DNA from: Gammaproteobacteria bacterium
GTDB taxonomy: Bacteria > Pseudomonadota > Gammaproteobacteria > SZUA-229
Assembly: GCA_029287815.1 (NCBI GenBank)
Contig: JARFQK010000157.1
Span: forward strand, 1 to 6,396
Direction of reading: 5' to 3'
DNA: 6,396 nt
Positions within the stretch are counted from its first letter, which is position 1. Every line of letters starts with the position of its first letter. Shown here one piece after another: positions 6,315 to 6,396 of this stretch. The notes under the pieces are model-generated. The model saw only the letters and a list, made by a program, of their open reading frames with translations. It ran no database searches and had not been told where the DNA came from. The position numbers were made by a program, and so were the translations under genes.

Positions 6315-6396
6315 TGATACAGTCCTCGCTGACAGCCGTGTCGGCAAAGTATTCATCAAGCCGGGCAACCAGTTTTCGCACGCTGATCGGTTTTTC
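6307..6396 (-). CDS. Response regulator, receiver domain C-terminus (partial, 5' end outside window)
   Basis: An open frame enters from the right edge in phase and runs 29 codons to TGA, with TAA as the very next in-frame codon. It begins Glu-Lys-Pro-Ile-Ser, the conserved Lys-Pro of receiver (REC) domains at the end of beta-strand 5. An amphipathic helix (VRKLVARLDEYFAD) follows, matching alpha-5, and then a short tail ends in CISG. The receiver domain is therefore C-terminal. The protein could be a CheY-like stand-alone regulator or the REC end of a hybrid kinase or multi-domain regulator; the window does not show which. Its 3' end overlaps the preferred start of the downstream GAF-GGDEF-EAL gene, which suggests translational coupling and a shared pathway. 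The partial frame is short, so the family call rests on the KP motif, the helix pattern and the context. Confidence 0.7.
   Translation of the reverse strand, partial: EKPISVRKLVARLDEYFADTAVSEDCISG
6323..6327 (-). promoter_or_regulatory. Ribosome binding site deciding the GTG start of the EAL gene
   Basis: The minus strand reads GAGGA (within AGCGAGGA), followed by 8 nt and then GTG at 6314-6312. This is a well-spaced Shine-Dalgarno. The longer in-frame candidates, ATG at 6356 and TTG at 6368, have no purine-rich sequence at a suitable distance. The GTG overlaps the upstream stop (GTGGCTGA), a common arrangement for coupled translation. Confidence 0.6.

Noticed and set aside
1..6396. CRISPR arrays, insertion sequences, tRNA genes and attachment sites.
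   Set aside because: No spaced direct repeats, transposase frames, terminal inverted repeats or tRNA-like folds were seen on either strand.

Overview
All recognisable genes in this window lie on the minus strand and read as one gene train, from the right edge towards the left. The proteins point to a Gram-negative proteobacterium, most likely a gammaproteobacterium: an MshE/PilB/GspE-type assembly ATPase, a PilC/GspF platform protein, a class-III-signal pilin and an EAL phosphodiesterase with a degenerate GGDEF domain. The sequence has moderate G+C content. There is no rRNA or other marker, so the species assignment is inference only.

Layout in transcription order (right to left). (1) 6396-6307: the last 29 codons of a response-regulator receiver domain, cut by the window edge. 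(2) 6314-4104: a large soluble c-di-GMP enzyme. It has a Cys-rich N-terminal region, a coiled coil, a GAF domain, a GGDEF domain with a ruined signature (GQGKY), and an EAL domain whose catalytic residues are all present. Its best start is a GTG that overlaps the end of the response regulator. (3) 4058-2013: a type IV pilus/type II secretion assembly ATPase with an unusual architecture. A STAS (SpoIIAA-like) domain is fused in front of an MshEN c-di-GMP-binding domain, followed by the GspE motor with its zinc tetracysteine. (4) 1962-841: the inner-membrane platform protein (PilC/GspF). (5) 840-625: a 216-bp non-coding gap carrying several inverted repeats, including a long nested stem-loop. 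(6) 624-58: a prepilin with a 12-residue leader and a GspG-like C-terminal half. Positions 57-1 hold no gene I can support, although a further gene could start there.

Taken together, the locus looks like a compact pilus or pseudopilus assembly module (motor, platform, pilin) with its own signalling genes. A predicted c-di-GMP-degrading enzyme sits next to a motor whose N-terminus carries the two 24-residue MshEN c-di-GMP-binding motifs. The extra STAS domain on the motor keeps a serine at the place of the SpoIIAA phosphorylation site, and a response regulator lies directly upstream. My working hypothesis is that motor activity is set by two inputs: c-di-GMP through MshEN, and phosphorylation-dependent partner switching through STAS. 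No secretin, prepilin peptidase, retraction ATPase (PilT) or PilM/N/O/P-type alignment protein is in this window, so the system must use parts encoded elsewhere.
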